Shown here: piece after piece, positions 26,062 to 35,007 of the stretch
Position numbering within the stretch: the first letter of the stretch is position 1
Layout: every line of letters begins with the position of its first letter
From: Mesorhizobium sp. STM 4661
GTDB lineage: Bacteria > Pseudomonadota > Alphaproteobacteria > Rhizobiales > Rhizobiaceae
DNA length: 64,000 nt
Assembly: GCF_000359125.1 (NCBI RefSeq)
Contig: NZ_CAAF010000087.1
Location: forward strand, 1-64,000
Direction: 5' to 3'
Program-made: the position numbers and the translations under genes
Notes under the pieces: generated by a model
What the model saw: the letters and a program-made list of their open reading frames with translations, nothing else
Database searches by the model: none
What the model was told of the DNA's origin: nothing

Positions 26062-26250
26062 TTCGAAAAGGTAGCGAGGAGATCGACGTCGAGGTTCGCG
26101 GGCCGATCACCCTCAACGACCAACAGCTGATGGTCGCGGCTGCTCTGTAGGGCTGCAGGCTGGCCTATGTCTGGGATAATAGGGTGATGCAGCATCTGGC
26201 GAGTGCCGCGTTCACCCGGTGCCTTGATGACTGGTTCGTCCCGGACATGG
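26062..26250 (+). pseudogene. LysR-type regulator C-terminal fragment
   Basis: After a one-base frame change near 26070, the plus strand reads IDVEVRGPITLNDQQLMVAA, an in-frame TAG, then GCRLAYVWDNRVMQHLASAA and RCLDDWFVP. This is the effector-domain end of a LysR regulator. The stop and frameshift show decay. With the adjacent dehydrogenase piece it occupies most of the gap 25578-26335; the part 25578-25890 shows nothing. Confidence 0.65.
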
Positions 26251-26335
26251 CCTACTCTATTGTCCAAGTCGACGCGACCTTTCTGCAGGGCTGCGCGCCC
26301 CGGCCTGATCTGAGCCAGATGGCGGAGGATGTTTG

Positions 26336-27247
26336 ATGAGGGAAACCAGTCACAACTTGGCGCGGCTGCAGTCGCCGCAGTTCGAGCGCATCGTTCCCGT
26401 AGCAGGTGAGAGCTTTGTGTGGCGTATCGACGATTATCCGTGGCGCAGGTCGGTGTGGAACTGCCATCCGGAAGTGGAAATCCATCTCATCCGGCAATCC
26501 TCGGGAACTGCCTTGATCGGTGACTTCGTCGGTGAGTTCATGCCAGGGGACCTGACGATCGTCGGCAGCTGGCTACCACATGACTGGATTTCGCACTGCA
26601 GCCCCGGCCAACACATCGTCGGTCGCGACCTCGTGATCCAGTTCGACGCCAAGGCGATGGATGGAGCGGCAACGATCTTCCCCGAAATCTCCGCCATAAA
26701 CGACCTTCTGGAGCGCGCGGCGAGTGGCGTCCGGTTTACTCCGACCGTGGCCGTAGCATTCGCGTCCGCAATGGAAGACTTGGGAAATCTGTCCGGCGCA
26801 AAACGGTTTGGGGCCTTCCTCTCTCTACTCGCCGAGATGGCCGCGACGCCGGAGTACCAGATTCTTTCCGGCACGCGTATGTCCAGCATAAGGAGCAAAG
26901 AGTTGCAGAAAATGCAGGCCATCTTCTCATTTATCCAGAGCAATCTGATGGGTGATGTTTCGCTGGCGCGGACCGCCGAGATCAGCGAAATGACCGAGAC
27001 GTCCCTAAGCCGGTTCTTCAAAAAACGGGTCGGCCAAAACTATGCACAGTTCATCACCCTTCTCAGGATAAGCAAAGCCTGCGCCCTCCTGGCGACAACG
27101 AACGAAACGGTGTCGACCATCGCGTTTGAATGCGGCTACGAAAACATCTCGAACTTTAACCGGCGGTTCCTGCTCCTTCGTGGATGCACGCCCAGCGAAT
27201 ATAGGAGGGTGTATCTCCAAGACCGAAACATGGCCAAGTATCCGTGA
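26336..27247 (+). CDS. AraC-family transcriptional regulator
   Basis: The protein has 303 residues. An N-terminal cupin-like sensing domain (about 15-110, CHPEVEIHLIRQSSGTALIG) precedes two AraC HTH units (about 195-295). These include LARTAEISEMTETSLSRFFK and the family signature IAFECGYENISNFNRRF. The ATG at 26336 has GGAGG 7 bases upstream. It lies immediately before a polyol-type binding protein gene in the same direction and may control it; AraC regulators commonly govern sugar or polyol uptake. Confidence 0.88.
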   Translation: MRETSHNLARLQSPQFERIVPVAGESFVWRIDDYPWRRSVWNCHPEVEIHLIRQSSGTALIGDFVGEFMPGDLTIVGSWLPHDWISHCSPGQHIVGRDLVIQFDAKAMDGAATIFPEISAINDLLERAASGVRFTPTVAVAFASAMEDLGNLSGAKRFGAFLSLLAEMAATPEYQILSGTRMSSIRSKELQKMQAIFSFIQSNLMGDVSLARTAEISEMTETSLSRFFKKRVGQNYAQFITLLRISKACALLATTNETVSTIAFECGYENISNFNRRFLLLRGCTPSEYRRVYLQDRNMAKYP

Positions 27248-27463
27248 ACGCTCGCGTCGCCGATAATCGGATTGCAAAAGGGGGGTGTCGGCGCAAGGTT
27301 GGCCATCGCTCACGTGCTATTCTGAATAATAATAGGACAAGAAAGTATCACTGGTTGGCACGTAGGGCTGTAGAGAGCCAGGGTTGGCGGCGATATGGTC
27401 CTTGTCGGCAGCCACCAAAGGTTTGAGGAGAACTAGGCTGCTGGAACCGTGGGAGAGAGACAC

Positions 27464-28774
27464 ATGAAATTCGAGACAATTATGCTGGGCTTTTGCTCAG
27501 TACTGGCGATGGCCAATTTCTCGTCGGCCGAAACGTTGACGATTGCGACTGTCAACAACGGCGATATGGTCCGCATGCAGAAGCTGACCGACGACTTCAC
27601 CAAGGCTAATCCCGACATCACGCTCAACTGGGTCACGCTCGAAGAGAACGTGCTGCGCGAGCGCGTCACCACAGACATCGCCACCAAGGGTGGCCAGTAC
27701 GACGTGCTGACCATTGGTACCTACGAGGTTCCGATCTGGGCCAAGCAAAGCTGGCTGCTGCCGCTCGACAAGCTCGGCGACGACTACGACGTCAAGGACA
27801 TCATCCCGGCCATCGCCGGCGGCCTGTCGGTCGACGGCAAGCTCTATGCGGCACCGTTCTACGGCGAAAGCTCCTTCGTCATGTACCGCAAGGACCTGAT
27901 CGAGAAGGCTGGCCTGAAGATGCCTGACGCGCCGACCTGGGACTTCATCAAGCAAGCCGCCGACAAGATGACCGACCGCGCCAATGGCGTGAACGGCGTC
28001 TGCCTGCGCGGCAAGGCCGGCTGGGGCGAGAACATGGCTTTCCTCACCGCCATGTCGAACTCCTTCGGTGCCCGCTGGTTCGATGAGAACTGGAAGCCGC
28101 AGTTCGATCAGCCCGAGTGGAAGAGCACGCTGCAGTTCTATGTCGACCTGATGAAGGCCGACGGTCCCGAGGGCGCCTCGTCCAACGGCTTCAACGAAAA
28201 TCTGGCGCTGTTCCAGCAGGGCAAGTGCGGCATGTGGATCGATGCCACGGTCGCTGCGTCCTTCGTCTCCGACCCAAAGAACTCCACCGTCGCCGACAAG
28301 GTCGGTTATGCGCTCGCTCCCGACAACGGTCTCGGCAAGCGCGGCAACTGGCTGTGGGCCTGGTCGCTGGCCATTCCCGCCGGCACGCAGAAAGGAGACG
28401 CGGCTCAGAAGTTCGTCTCCTGGGCAACCAGCAAGCACTATGCCGAACTCGTCGCTTCGAAGGAAGGCTGGGCCAACGTTCCTCCGGGCACACGGTCCTC
28501 GCTCTATGCCAATGCCGAGTACCAGAAGGCGGCGCCTTTCGCCAAGATGACGCTGGACTCGATCAATGCCGCCGATCCGACGCATCCGACCGTCAAGCCG
28601 GTGCCTTATGTCGGCGTCCAGTTCGTCGCCATCCCTGAGTTCCAGGGTCTCGGCACCACCGTCGGCCAGCTCTTCTCGGCGGCACTTGCCGGCCAGTCGA
28701 GCGTCGACGATGCCCTGAAGCAGGCCCAGGACGCCGCCACCGCGGCGATGACCGAGGGTGGTTATATCAAGTAA
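27464..28774 (+). CDS. Polyol/sugar ABC transporter periplasmic binding protein (SmoE/MtlE type)
   Basis: The protein has 436 residues with a signal peptide ending SSAE, then a family 1 extracellular solute-binding fold: ETLTIATVNNGDMVRMQKLT, YDVLTIGTYEVPIWAKQ, APFYGESSFVMYRKDL and LFQQGKCGMWIDATVAA. It resembles SmoE/MtlE sorbitol-mannitol binders. No permease or ATPase genes accompany it: the next features are a terminator and an SDR gene. It is therefore an orphan receptor that must use another transporter, or a remnant of a larger operon. Codon use is more GC-biased than in the genes just upstream. Start set by GGGAGAGAGACAC before the ATG. Confidence 0.87.
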   Translation: MKFETIMLGFCSVLAMANFSSAETLTIATVNNGDMVRMQKLTDDFTKANPDITLNWVTLEENVLRERVTTDIATKGGQYDVLTIGTYEVPIWAKQSWLLPLDKLGDDYDVKDIIPAIAGGLSVDGKLYAAPFYGESSFVMYRKDLIEKAGLKMPDAPTWDFIKQAADKMTDRANGVNGVCLRGKAGWGENMAFLTAMSNSFGARWFDENWKPQFDQPEWKSTLQFYVDLMKADGPEGASSNGFNENLALFQQGKCGMWIDATVAASFVSDPKNSTVADKVGYALAPDNGLGKRGNWLWAWSLAIPAGTQKGDAAQKFVSWATSKHYAELVASKEGWANVPPGTRSSLYANAEYQKAAPFAKMTLDSINAADPTHPTVKPVPYVGVQFVAIPEFQGLGTTVGQLFSAALAGQSSVDDALKQAQDAATAAMTEGGYIK

Positions 28775-28824
28775 GGCTCCTCCCGGTGCCGAATGCCGGT
28801 TGCCCATTGTAGCCGGCAAAGGGG

Positions 28825-28860
28825 CCGCCCGAATCCCAGTTCGGGCGGTCTCTTTTTTTG
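28825..28860 (+). terminator. Rho-independent terminator after the binding-protein gene
   Basis: A perfect 9-bp stem (ccgcccgaa / ttcgggcgg, loop tcccag, 28825-28848) is followed by tctcttttttt. It ends transcription 50 bp after the solute-binding protein gene and separates it from the SDR gene. Confidence 0.85.
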
Positions 28861-28900
28861 CTATCGTCCCGCAAGATCCAGCTAGATAGGGCGAGATTTC

Positions 28901-29629
28901 ATGGCGAGAGAATTGGAAGGCAAGATTGCCGCCGTCACAGGGGCTGCGTCGGGTATAGGGCTGGCGAGTACGGAGGCGATGTTAGAAGCAGGCGCGCGCG
29001 TGGTGACGATCGATCGCGACCAGGCGGCCCTCCAGTCGTTCCAGGCCAAGCATGGAGACTCGGTCATCCCGATTGTCATCGATCTTCTCGACCCCAAGGA
29101 CTGTGCGACACTGATGCCGCGCGTTCTGGAAACGGCAGGTCAGCTCGATATCTTTCATGCCAATGCGGGCACCTATGTGGGCGGTGACCTGGTCGACTCC
29201 GACGCGGGTGCCATCGACCGGATGCTGAACCTGAACATTAACGTCGTGATGAAGAATGTGCACGATGTGCTGCCTCATATGATCGGGCGTCGGACGGGGG
29301 ACATCATCGTCACCAGCTCCTTGGCCGCCCATTTTCCGACGCCATGGGAGCCGGTCTATGCATCGTCAAAATGGGCGATCAACTGCTTTGTGCAGACGGT
29401 TCGGCGTCAGGTATTCAAGTACGGCATCCGGGTTGGGTCGATTTCGCCAGGCCCTGTGATCAGCGCGCTGCTCGCGGACTGGCCACCGGAGAAGTTGAAG
29501 GAAGCCAGGGAATCAGGAAGCCTGCTTGAAGCAGCCGAAGTGGCAAATGTGATCACCTTCATGCTCACGCGCCCTCGGGGCATGACGATCCGCGACGTGG
29601 TGATGATGCCGACCAACTTTGATCTCTGA
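28901..29629 (+). CDS. Short-chain dehydrogenase, ribitol 2-dehydrogenase-like
   Basis: The protein has 242 residues. Rossmann motif TGAASGIG (about 14-21), HANAGTYVGG, Ser of SSLAAH and the catalytic YASSKWA (Tyr about 152) are present. The regions DIFHANAGTYVGG, PWEPVYASSKWA and VGSISPGPVISALL and the end MTIRDVVMMPTNFDL strongly resemble ribitol dehydrogenases. These oxidise ribitol to D-ribulose with NAD. This fits the upstream polyol-binding protein. No kinase is nearby. Confidence 0.82.
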   Translation: MARELEGKIAAVTGAASGIGLASTEAMLEAGARVVTIDRDQAALQSFQAKHGDSVIPIVIDLLDPKDCATLMPRVLETAGQLDIFHANAGTYVGGDLVDSDAGAIDRMLNLNINVVMKNVHDVLPHMIGRRTGDIIVTSSLAAHFPTPWEPVYASSKWAINCFVQTVRRQVFKYGIRVGSISPGPVISALLADWPPEKLKEARESGSLLEAAEVANVITFMLTRPRGMTIRDVVMMPTNFDL

Positions 29630-30015
29630 GGTCCTGGACGTCCGCCGGCAGCACATCTTTCCGACATCACGCCTCGCCCGGAGCAGACATGCCGCTGCCG
29701 GCCCATGTGGGTCGATCTCGGTGTTGCTGCCACAACTTTGCACGGCCGCGCTTTTCAGACAATCAGTCAAGGGACGATCGCTTTCGGCAATGGCGGCCGT
29801 TCCGCAATCCAAATACTCATCGTTACCAGACAGTCCTTGGCTGCTTCGCGAGCGAAGGGACGAGATCAGATAGCCGCGATCAGGCGAAGGCGATGCGAAT
29901 CGTCCCGAAATCGGCAACGATCTTGTCGCCATGGCGAGGGCCTAGGGCGAATTATAGGTGCCCGGCAGCCCTTGCCTGATTGGCCTGCCGCTAACCTAAT
30001 TCTGTCGGATGTCGT
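29630..30015 (-). pseudogene. Gap with a possible hydratase C-terminal relic (29880-29932)
   Basis: At 29932-29880 on the minus strand one frame reads GDKIVADFGTIRIAFA then stop. This is like the extreme C-terminus of 2-keto-4-pentenoate hydratase family enzymes (GDxVxADFG). Upstream of it the similarity breaks with frame changes. The rest of the 386-bp gap shows nothing convincing. Confidence 0.35.
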
Positions 30016-32199
30016 TCAGACCGCCGGAAGGCGCTCGATCATTTTGTCCAGCGTTATCGGATAGTCCCGGACCCTAATGCCGGTGGCATTGTAGGCTGCG
30101 TTGGCGACAGCGGCTGCAACGCCGCAGAGCCCAAGTTCGCCGACGCCCTTGGCTTTCAGCGGCGTTGAGGACGCGTCGGTCGTATCGAGGAAAATCACCT
30201 CCTGATGAGGGATGTCGGCGTGCACCGCCACCTCGTAGCTGGCAAGATCGTGATTGACGAAGAACCCGCGTCCGAGATCGGTGGCGAGCTCTTCCGACAG
30301 GGCGGCACCCACGCCCATCGCCATGCCGCCTATGACCTGACTGCGGGCGGTCACCGGGTTCAGGATGCGGCCTGCATCACATACCGCCACCATCCGTCGC
30401 ACGCGCACCTCGCCGGTGCCGGCATGGACCCCAACTTCGACGAAATGCGCGCCGAAGGTCGCGAGTAAAAGGGATTTCTTGAAATCTCCGAAAGTCATGG
30501 TGTCTTCGGCGACCAGTTCCTGGTCGGCCGAGACCTGAGCCAAGGACACCACCGTGTTGCCGGCTCGGACGTGGCCATTCTCGAAGCGTGGATTCTCCAC
30601 GTCCAGCCGTTTGGCGATCTGACGCTGAAGGGCCAGGCAGGCGGCGTAGACGCCTGCGGTGGAGCTGGCCGCACCGAACTGTCCCCCGGAGCCCGAGGCG
30701 ACCGGATAGGCGCTGTTGCCGAGCCGAACCTCGACCGCATCCATAGGCAGGCCCATGGTCTCCGCCGCAGTTTGCGCTATGATCGTGTAAGATCCGGTGC
30801 CGATATCGGTCATATCGGTCTCGACGACCAGCCGGCCGGCGTTCAGACGCACCCGCGCCCCGGAGTCGAGTGTCGGGCCGCCGCGATAGGCACCGGCCAT
30901 GCCGTGCCCGATCAGCCAAGTTCCGTCGCGTTTCCTACCGGGCGTCTTGTTGCGATTGGTCCAACCAAATGCCTCGGCGCCACGTTCGAGGCACTCCACG
31001 AAATGCCGCTCCGAGAAGGGAACCTTGGGGTCGCTCGGGTTCAATTGGGTGTCATTCAGGATACGGAACCGGACCGGGTCGATGCCGAGCTTCTCGGCCA
31101 TCTCGTCCATTGCGATCTCTAGCGCCATCAGTCCTGATGCTTCGCCTGGCGCGCGCATGTCTGAAGACTCCGGCAGGTTCATATCAACAAGATGGTGAAT
31201 GATCCGCCGGTTGGCACCGGCATAGAAATAGGGGGTCTGTGCCGTGGCGTCCTCGCCCCTTCCGCCCGGCAGGGTATGCGAAGCTACCTCATGACCTATT
31301 GCCGTCAGTTTTCCGTCCTTTGTGGCGCCCAGCCGGATGCGCTGCACCGTTGCAGAGCGGTGCGTCGTGTTGTTCATCATGAAGGGGCGCGGCAATGCAA
31401 GCTTGACTGGGCGGCGGGCGGCACGGGAGCCGAGCGCGGCCAACACCTCGTCAGCCCGCAGCCAAAGCTTGCCGCCGAAGCCGCCCCCGACATACGGGCT
31501 CTCCACCCGAACTTTTTCCTTATCGAGGCCGAAGGTCGTGGCCAGAGATCCCCGGTTCCAGTTGATCATCTGGTTCGATGTCCAGACCGTCAGCCGGTCG
31601 CCGTCCGACCAGTCAACAATCGAGGCATGCGGCTCCATCATCGCGTGGGAATGAGAGGGTGTGCGATACATCTCATCCAAGGTCACCGGGGCGTTCGCAA
31701 ACGCGGTGTCGAAATCGCCGACATCGGTGCTCGGCTTGCCAGTGCCCTGGAGACGCTCAAACGCCGCGTCGAGATCAAAATCCGCCTTTTCTTGCTCGTA
31801 GGTCACCTTCACAAGCGCGGCGGCCGCGCGGGCTTGTTCCAGGGTTTCGGCGACCACGACGGCAATAGCCTGGTGGTAGTGTTGCACCTCGTTCCCTCCG
31901 AACAGCCTTGCGACGTTCAGAAACCCCAGCGGCAGTGGGTCAATCTCAAGCGTGGTGACCACCGCGACGACGCCTGGCGCCGAACGGGCAACCGAGGCGT
32001 CGATCGAAGTGATGCGGCCCTTGGCGATGGTAGAGCCGACAGGGTAGCCAACAAGCTGGCCCGCGACGACGTCGTGGCGCTCGTAGGCGTACGGTGCGGT
32101 TCCAGTGACCTTCAGCGGACCCTCGATCCGCTGGTGCGGCTTCCCGACAATCGTGGCGCGGTCGAAGATGTTCTGGCCAGCAGGTTCATTGAATTCCAT
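30016..32199 (-). CDS. paoC: Aldehyde oxidoreductase molybdenum-binding subunit (PaoC type)
   Basis: The protein has 727 residues, like PaoC/YagR. It contains GKPHQRIEGPLKVTGTAPYA at the N-terminus, SPYVGGGFGGKLW (cofactor binding), DIGTGSYTIIAQTAAETMG, and KGVGELGLCG, with the catalytic Glu of the xanthine oxidase family at about 688. Together with the FAD and Fe-S subunits it oxidises aldehydes to acids using molybdopterin cytosine dinucleotide. It lacks its own signal; the complex is exported with the Tat-signal-bearing small subunit. No PaoD/XdhC-like maturation gene is seen in the window. Confidence 0.92.
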   Translation of the reverse strand: MEFNEPAGQNIFDRATIVGKPHQRIEGPLKVTGTAPYAYERHDVVAGQLVGYPVGSTIAKGRITSIDASVARSAPGVVAVVTTLEIDPLPLGFLNVARLFGGNEVQHYHQAIAVVVAETLEQARAAAALVKVTYEQEKADFDLDAAFERLQGTGKPSTDVGDFDTAFANAPVTLDEMYRTPSHSHAMMEPHASIVDWSDGDRLTVWTSNQMINWNRGSLATTFGLDKEKVRVESPYVGGGFGGKLWLRADEVLAALGSRAARRPVKLALPRPFMMNNTTHRSATVQRIRLGATKDGKLTAIGHEVASHTLPGGRGEDATAQTPYFYAGANRRIIHHLVDMNLPESSDMRAPGEASGLMALEIAMDEMAEKLGIDPVRFRILNDTQLNPSDPKVPFSERHFVECLERGAEAFGWTNRNKTPGRKRDGTWLIGHGMAGAYRGGPTLDSGARVRLNAGRLVVETDMTDIGTGSYTIIAQTAAETMGLPMDAVEVRLGNSAYPVASGSGGQFGAASSTAGVYAACLALQRQIAKRLDVENPRFENGHVRAGNTVVSLAQVSADQELVAEDTMTFGDFKKSLLLATFGAHFVEVGVHAGTGEVRVRRMVAVCDAGRILNPVTARSQVIGGMAMGVGAALSEELATDLGRGFFVNHDLASYEVAVHADIPHQEVIFLDTTDASSTPLKAKGVGELGLCGVAAAVANAAYNATGIRVRDYPITLDKMIERLPAV

Positions 32200-32203
32200 C
32201 GGC

Positions 32204-33154
32204 TTAGTCCTCGGCTAGCATGCCGGCCAGCGTCCGCTCGGCCAGCGTGATCTTGAAGGCGTTTTCCTCGGTCGGCCGCGCACCATGGAGCAGACGCGCC
32301 ATGACGGCGTGTGCGCCGTTCGGCAGCTCGGCATCGGCTTCCGCCGCACGCCACGGCATTGGCGCGACGCCGCCGAGCGCGACGCGGCCGGCCCCGTCGG
32401 CCTGGCGGACCAGCGCCACCGAGACCAACGCAAACGCGTAGGAGGCCCTGTCGCGCGCCTTGTAGTAGGCGTGGCGGCCTCCGACTGGCGGAGGCAATGT
32501 GACCGCGGTGATGATCTCGCCCTCCATGAGCACCGTCTCGCGCTCTGGCGTGTCGCCGGGAAGGCGGTAGAATTCCTCAAGAGGAATTCTGCGTGTCGCT
32601 CCCACGGAGGTCACAGTCTCGACCACGGCATCGAGTGCCCGCAGCGCGACGGCCATGTCGGACGGATGTGTCGCGATACAAGCGTCGGAGGTGCCGATTA
32701 TGCCGAGCTGACGCGAGAAGGCACCTACGCCCAGCGCCGCGCAGCCAGCGCCGGGAGTACGCTTATTGCAGGGTTGGGCAGTGTCGTAGAAATAGGGGCA
32801 GCGGGTGCGCTGCAGGAGGTTGCCTGCGGTTGTCGCCTTGTTGCGCAGCTGACCCGAGGCGCCCGCGACAAGCGCTCGCGTAAGGACACCGTAATCTCGG
32901 CGGACACGTTCGTGAGCAGCCAGATCGGTGTTGCGCACGAGCGCACCGATGCGCAGCCCGCCTTCGGGAGTTTCAACGATTTTATCGAGCCCAAGCCCAT
33001 TGACGTCGATCAAATGTACCGGCGTCTCGATCTCCAGCTTCATCAGGTCGAGAAGATTGGTGCCGCCAGCAACAAATTTCGAGCCGGGAACCTGGGCAGC
33101 CCGCGCCGCGGCGGCGGCCGGATTTGCGGCGCGCTCGTAGGAAAAGGCTTTCAT
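32204..33154 (-). CDS. paoB: Aldehyde oxidoreductase FAD-binding subunit (PaoB type)
   Basis: The protein has 316 residues. FAD-binding motif FVAGGTNLLDLMK (about 27-39) and AGNLLQRTRCPYF are followed by PCNKRTPGAGCAALG. That is a Cys-rich loop that in PaoB carries an extra [4Fe-4S] cluster, here with three or more cysteines. This loop separates PaoB from ordinary xanthine dehydrogenase FAD subunits. Its start overlaps the small-subunit stop by 4 bp, and 4 bp separate it from paoC. Confidence 0.91.
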   Translation of the reverse strand: MKAFSYERAANPAAAAARAAQVPGSKFVAGGTNLLDLMKLEIETPVHLIDVNGLGLDKIVETPEGGLRIGALVRNTDLAAHERVRRDYGVLTRALVAGASGQLRNKATTAGNLLQRTRCPYFYDTAQPCNKRTPGAGCAALGVGAFSRQLGIIGTSDACIATHPSDMAVALRALDAVVETVTSVGATRRIPLEEFYRLPGDTPERETVLMEGEIITAVTLPPPVGGRHAYYKARDRASYAFALVSVALVRQADGAGRVALGGVAPMPWRAAEADAELPNGAHAVMARLLHGARPTEENAFKITLAERTLAGMLAED

Positions 33155-33801
33155 GACCGTTCCTCCGCCACCTGGGTGATTGCTGCGAGAATGTTGGAGT
33201 AGGCGCCGCAGCGACAGATATTGCCCGACATCCGTTCCCGGATTTCCTCATCGGTCACCTTGATCGGCACAGTCAGGTCGCCGGTGACATGGCTGGGGAT
33301 GCCGGCACGGATTTCCTCGATCACCGCTTTGGCCGAGCAGATCTGGCCCGGCGTGCAGTAGCCGCACTGGAAGCCATCGTGCTCGACGAAAGCGGCCTGC
33401 ATCGGGTCGAGATCCCCTGGCGTACCGATCCCTTCAATCGTCGTGACCTCGTCCCCCTCATGCATGACCGCGAGGCTGAGGCAGGAGTTGACGCGTCGGC
33501 CATTCACTGTGAGGGTGCAGGCGCCGCACTGGCCATGGTCGCAGCCCTTTTTGGTGCCGGTGAGCTGCATGGTCTCCCGCAGCGCGTCGAGCAGGGTCGT
33601 CCGGTTATCAAGCTCAAGGGTCCGTTGCGCGCCGTTTATCTTCAGCGACACAGACATCCGCTGGGGTCCCACGGGAAGACCGTTGCGGGCAGTTTGCGCA
33701 TTAGCCGGTCCGGTTAAACCGGCTGCTGCTGCTGCGGCTGATACAGCTGTGCCGACCAGAAGCGTCCTTCGGCAAATCTCGAATTCGATGGGTGGAGCCA
33801 C
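33151..33801 (-). CDS. paoA: Aldehyde oxidoreductase [2Fe-2S] subunit with Tat signal (PaoA type)
   Basis: The protein has 216 residues. The N-terminus has a twin-arginine-like signal (CRRTLLVGTAVSAAAAAAGL) cleaved after NAQ. Two 2Fe-2S domains follow: CDHGQCGACTLTVNG ... SCLSL, then CGYCTPGQICS and CRCGAYSN. It is the electron-transfer subunit and carries the PaoABC-type complex to the periplasm. The GTG start at 33801 follows AGGAGAG. Divergent LysR gene at 33984. Confidence 0.91.
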   Translation of the reverse strand: MAPPIEFEICRRTLLVGTAVSAAAAAAGLTGPANAQTARNGLPVGPQRMSVSLKINGAQRTLELDNRTTLLDALRETMQLTGTKKGCDHGQCGACTLTVNGRRVNSCLSLAVMHEGDEVTTIEGIGTPGDLDPMQAAFVEHDGFQCGYCTPGQICSAKAVIEEIRAGIPSHVTGDLTVPIKVTDEEIRERMSGNICRCGAYSNILAAITQVAEERS

Positions 33802-33983
33802 GGATGCTCTCTCCTGTCTGATTTTGCGCGGATTTCACGTCATTCCAGAGAAAGGTAAGTGGGTAAGGCAACGGAACCACCCTCATCTTATTCATACCAA
33901 GGATGAATTCAGTTCATGATTTATTGATTGGGTAGGTGGGGTTGAGCCGCTATGGTGTGCCCAACAATGTCGAAGGCTCATGA

Positions 33984-34877
33984 ATGAAACGCGAGGAACT
34001 GGGCGATCTGGCAGTTTTTCTGATTGTCGCGGAAGAGAACAACTTCACACGCGCCGCTGCGCGAATGGGAATCTCTCAATCTGCAGTCAGCCATACAATC
34101 CGCCGCCTGGAGGCGTCGGTCGGACAGAAGCTGTTGAACCGCACCTCGCGGCGCGTGACAACGACTGAGGCTGGAGAGAAGCTCCTTGAGACGCTGCGAC
34201 CCAGCTTCGGTCAGATCGATGCTCGTATGGAGGAGCTGCGCCTTCTTGGCGATGCCCCGCGTGGTCTGGTGCGGCTGACCTTAAGCAAGACCGCAGCACG
34301 TACTGCCTTGTGGCCGATCCTTTCACAACTTGTCCGCGACTATCCGGATGTAAAGATCGAGCTCAGTCTGGAAAGCCGTCTCGCCGATCTTACCGAGGAT
34401 CGATTCGACGCAGGAATACGACTGGGAGAATTCGTCGGCCCCGACATGGTTGCTGTAAAGATAGGGCCGCAACTGCGCATGGCGGCTGTTGCGACTCCGA
34501 AGTATTTCGAAGAGCACGGTGTCCCGGAACATCCTTCGGAACTCGATACTCACGATTGTCTAGCGCTACGCTTCAACGTCCGTGCGCCACCATATGACTG
34601 GGAGTTCGAAAAGGACGGTATGGAGATCGTCAAAAAGGTTTCCGGACCGTTCATATTCAGCGAAAGCGACATCTGCATCGAGGCGGCGAAGGAAAGCCAT
34701 GGCATCGCTTTCGTCACCGAACCCGAAGTGCGTGACGCAATCAAGCAGGGCAGCCTCCGCCGCGTTCTTGCGGATTGGTGTCCTCCGTTCGACGGCTTCC
34801 ATCTATTCTATTCTGGCCGACGGCAAGTCAGTTCAGCGCTGCGTCTAGTGATCGATCGATTGAAGTACCGCGACTAA
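33984..34877 (+). CDS. LysR-family regulator divergent from paoABC
   Basis: The protein has 297 residues. The winged HTH is at about 1-65 (FLIVAEENNFTRAAARMGIS, SHTIRRLEASVGQKLLNRTS), with the LysR substrate domain beyond residue 90. The subgroup resembles regulators placed next to oxidoreductase genes. The 182-bp divergent region with paoA includes A/T-rich palindromic sequence around 33885-33935. Control of the aldehyde oxidoreductase is inferred from arrangement. Confidence 0.87.
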   Translation: MKREELGDLAVFLIVAEENNFTRAAARMGISQSAVSHTIRRLEASVGQKLLNRTSRRVTTTEAGEKLLETLRPSFGQIDARMEELRLLGDAPRGLVRLTLSKTAARTALWPILSQLVRDYPDVKIELSLESRLADLTEDRFDAGIRLGEFVGPDMVAVKIGPQLRMAAVATPKYFEEHGVPEHPSELDTHDCLALRFNVRAPPYDWEFEKDGMEIVKKVSGPFIFSESDICIEAAKESHGIAFVTEPEVRDAIKQGSLRRVLADWCPPFDGFHLFYSGRRQVSSALRLVIDRLKYRD

Positions 34878-35007
34878 AAGATGTGGGGTTGGGTGATGCC
34901 CGAGCGATGAATGGCGGCTTTTGGCCCCCCCACTGGAGCCAGCGAGCCAGCTTTACGATCGGCGCCCCCACGGTGTCGTTACGCTCGACTGGTTCGAGGG
35001 AACTGCT

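Noticed and set aside
27497..28819. 440-codon minus-strand frame over the polyol-binding protein gene
   Set aside because: The plus strand encodes a clear solute-binding protein with signal peptide and terminator; the antisense frame has no family features.
31192..32250. 352-codon plus-strand frame opposite paoC
   Set aside because: Antisense to the conserved molybdenum subunit; composition is that of a shadow frame.
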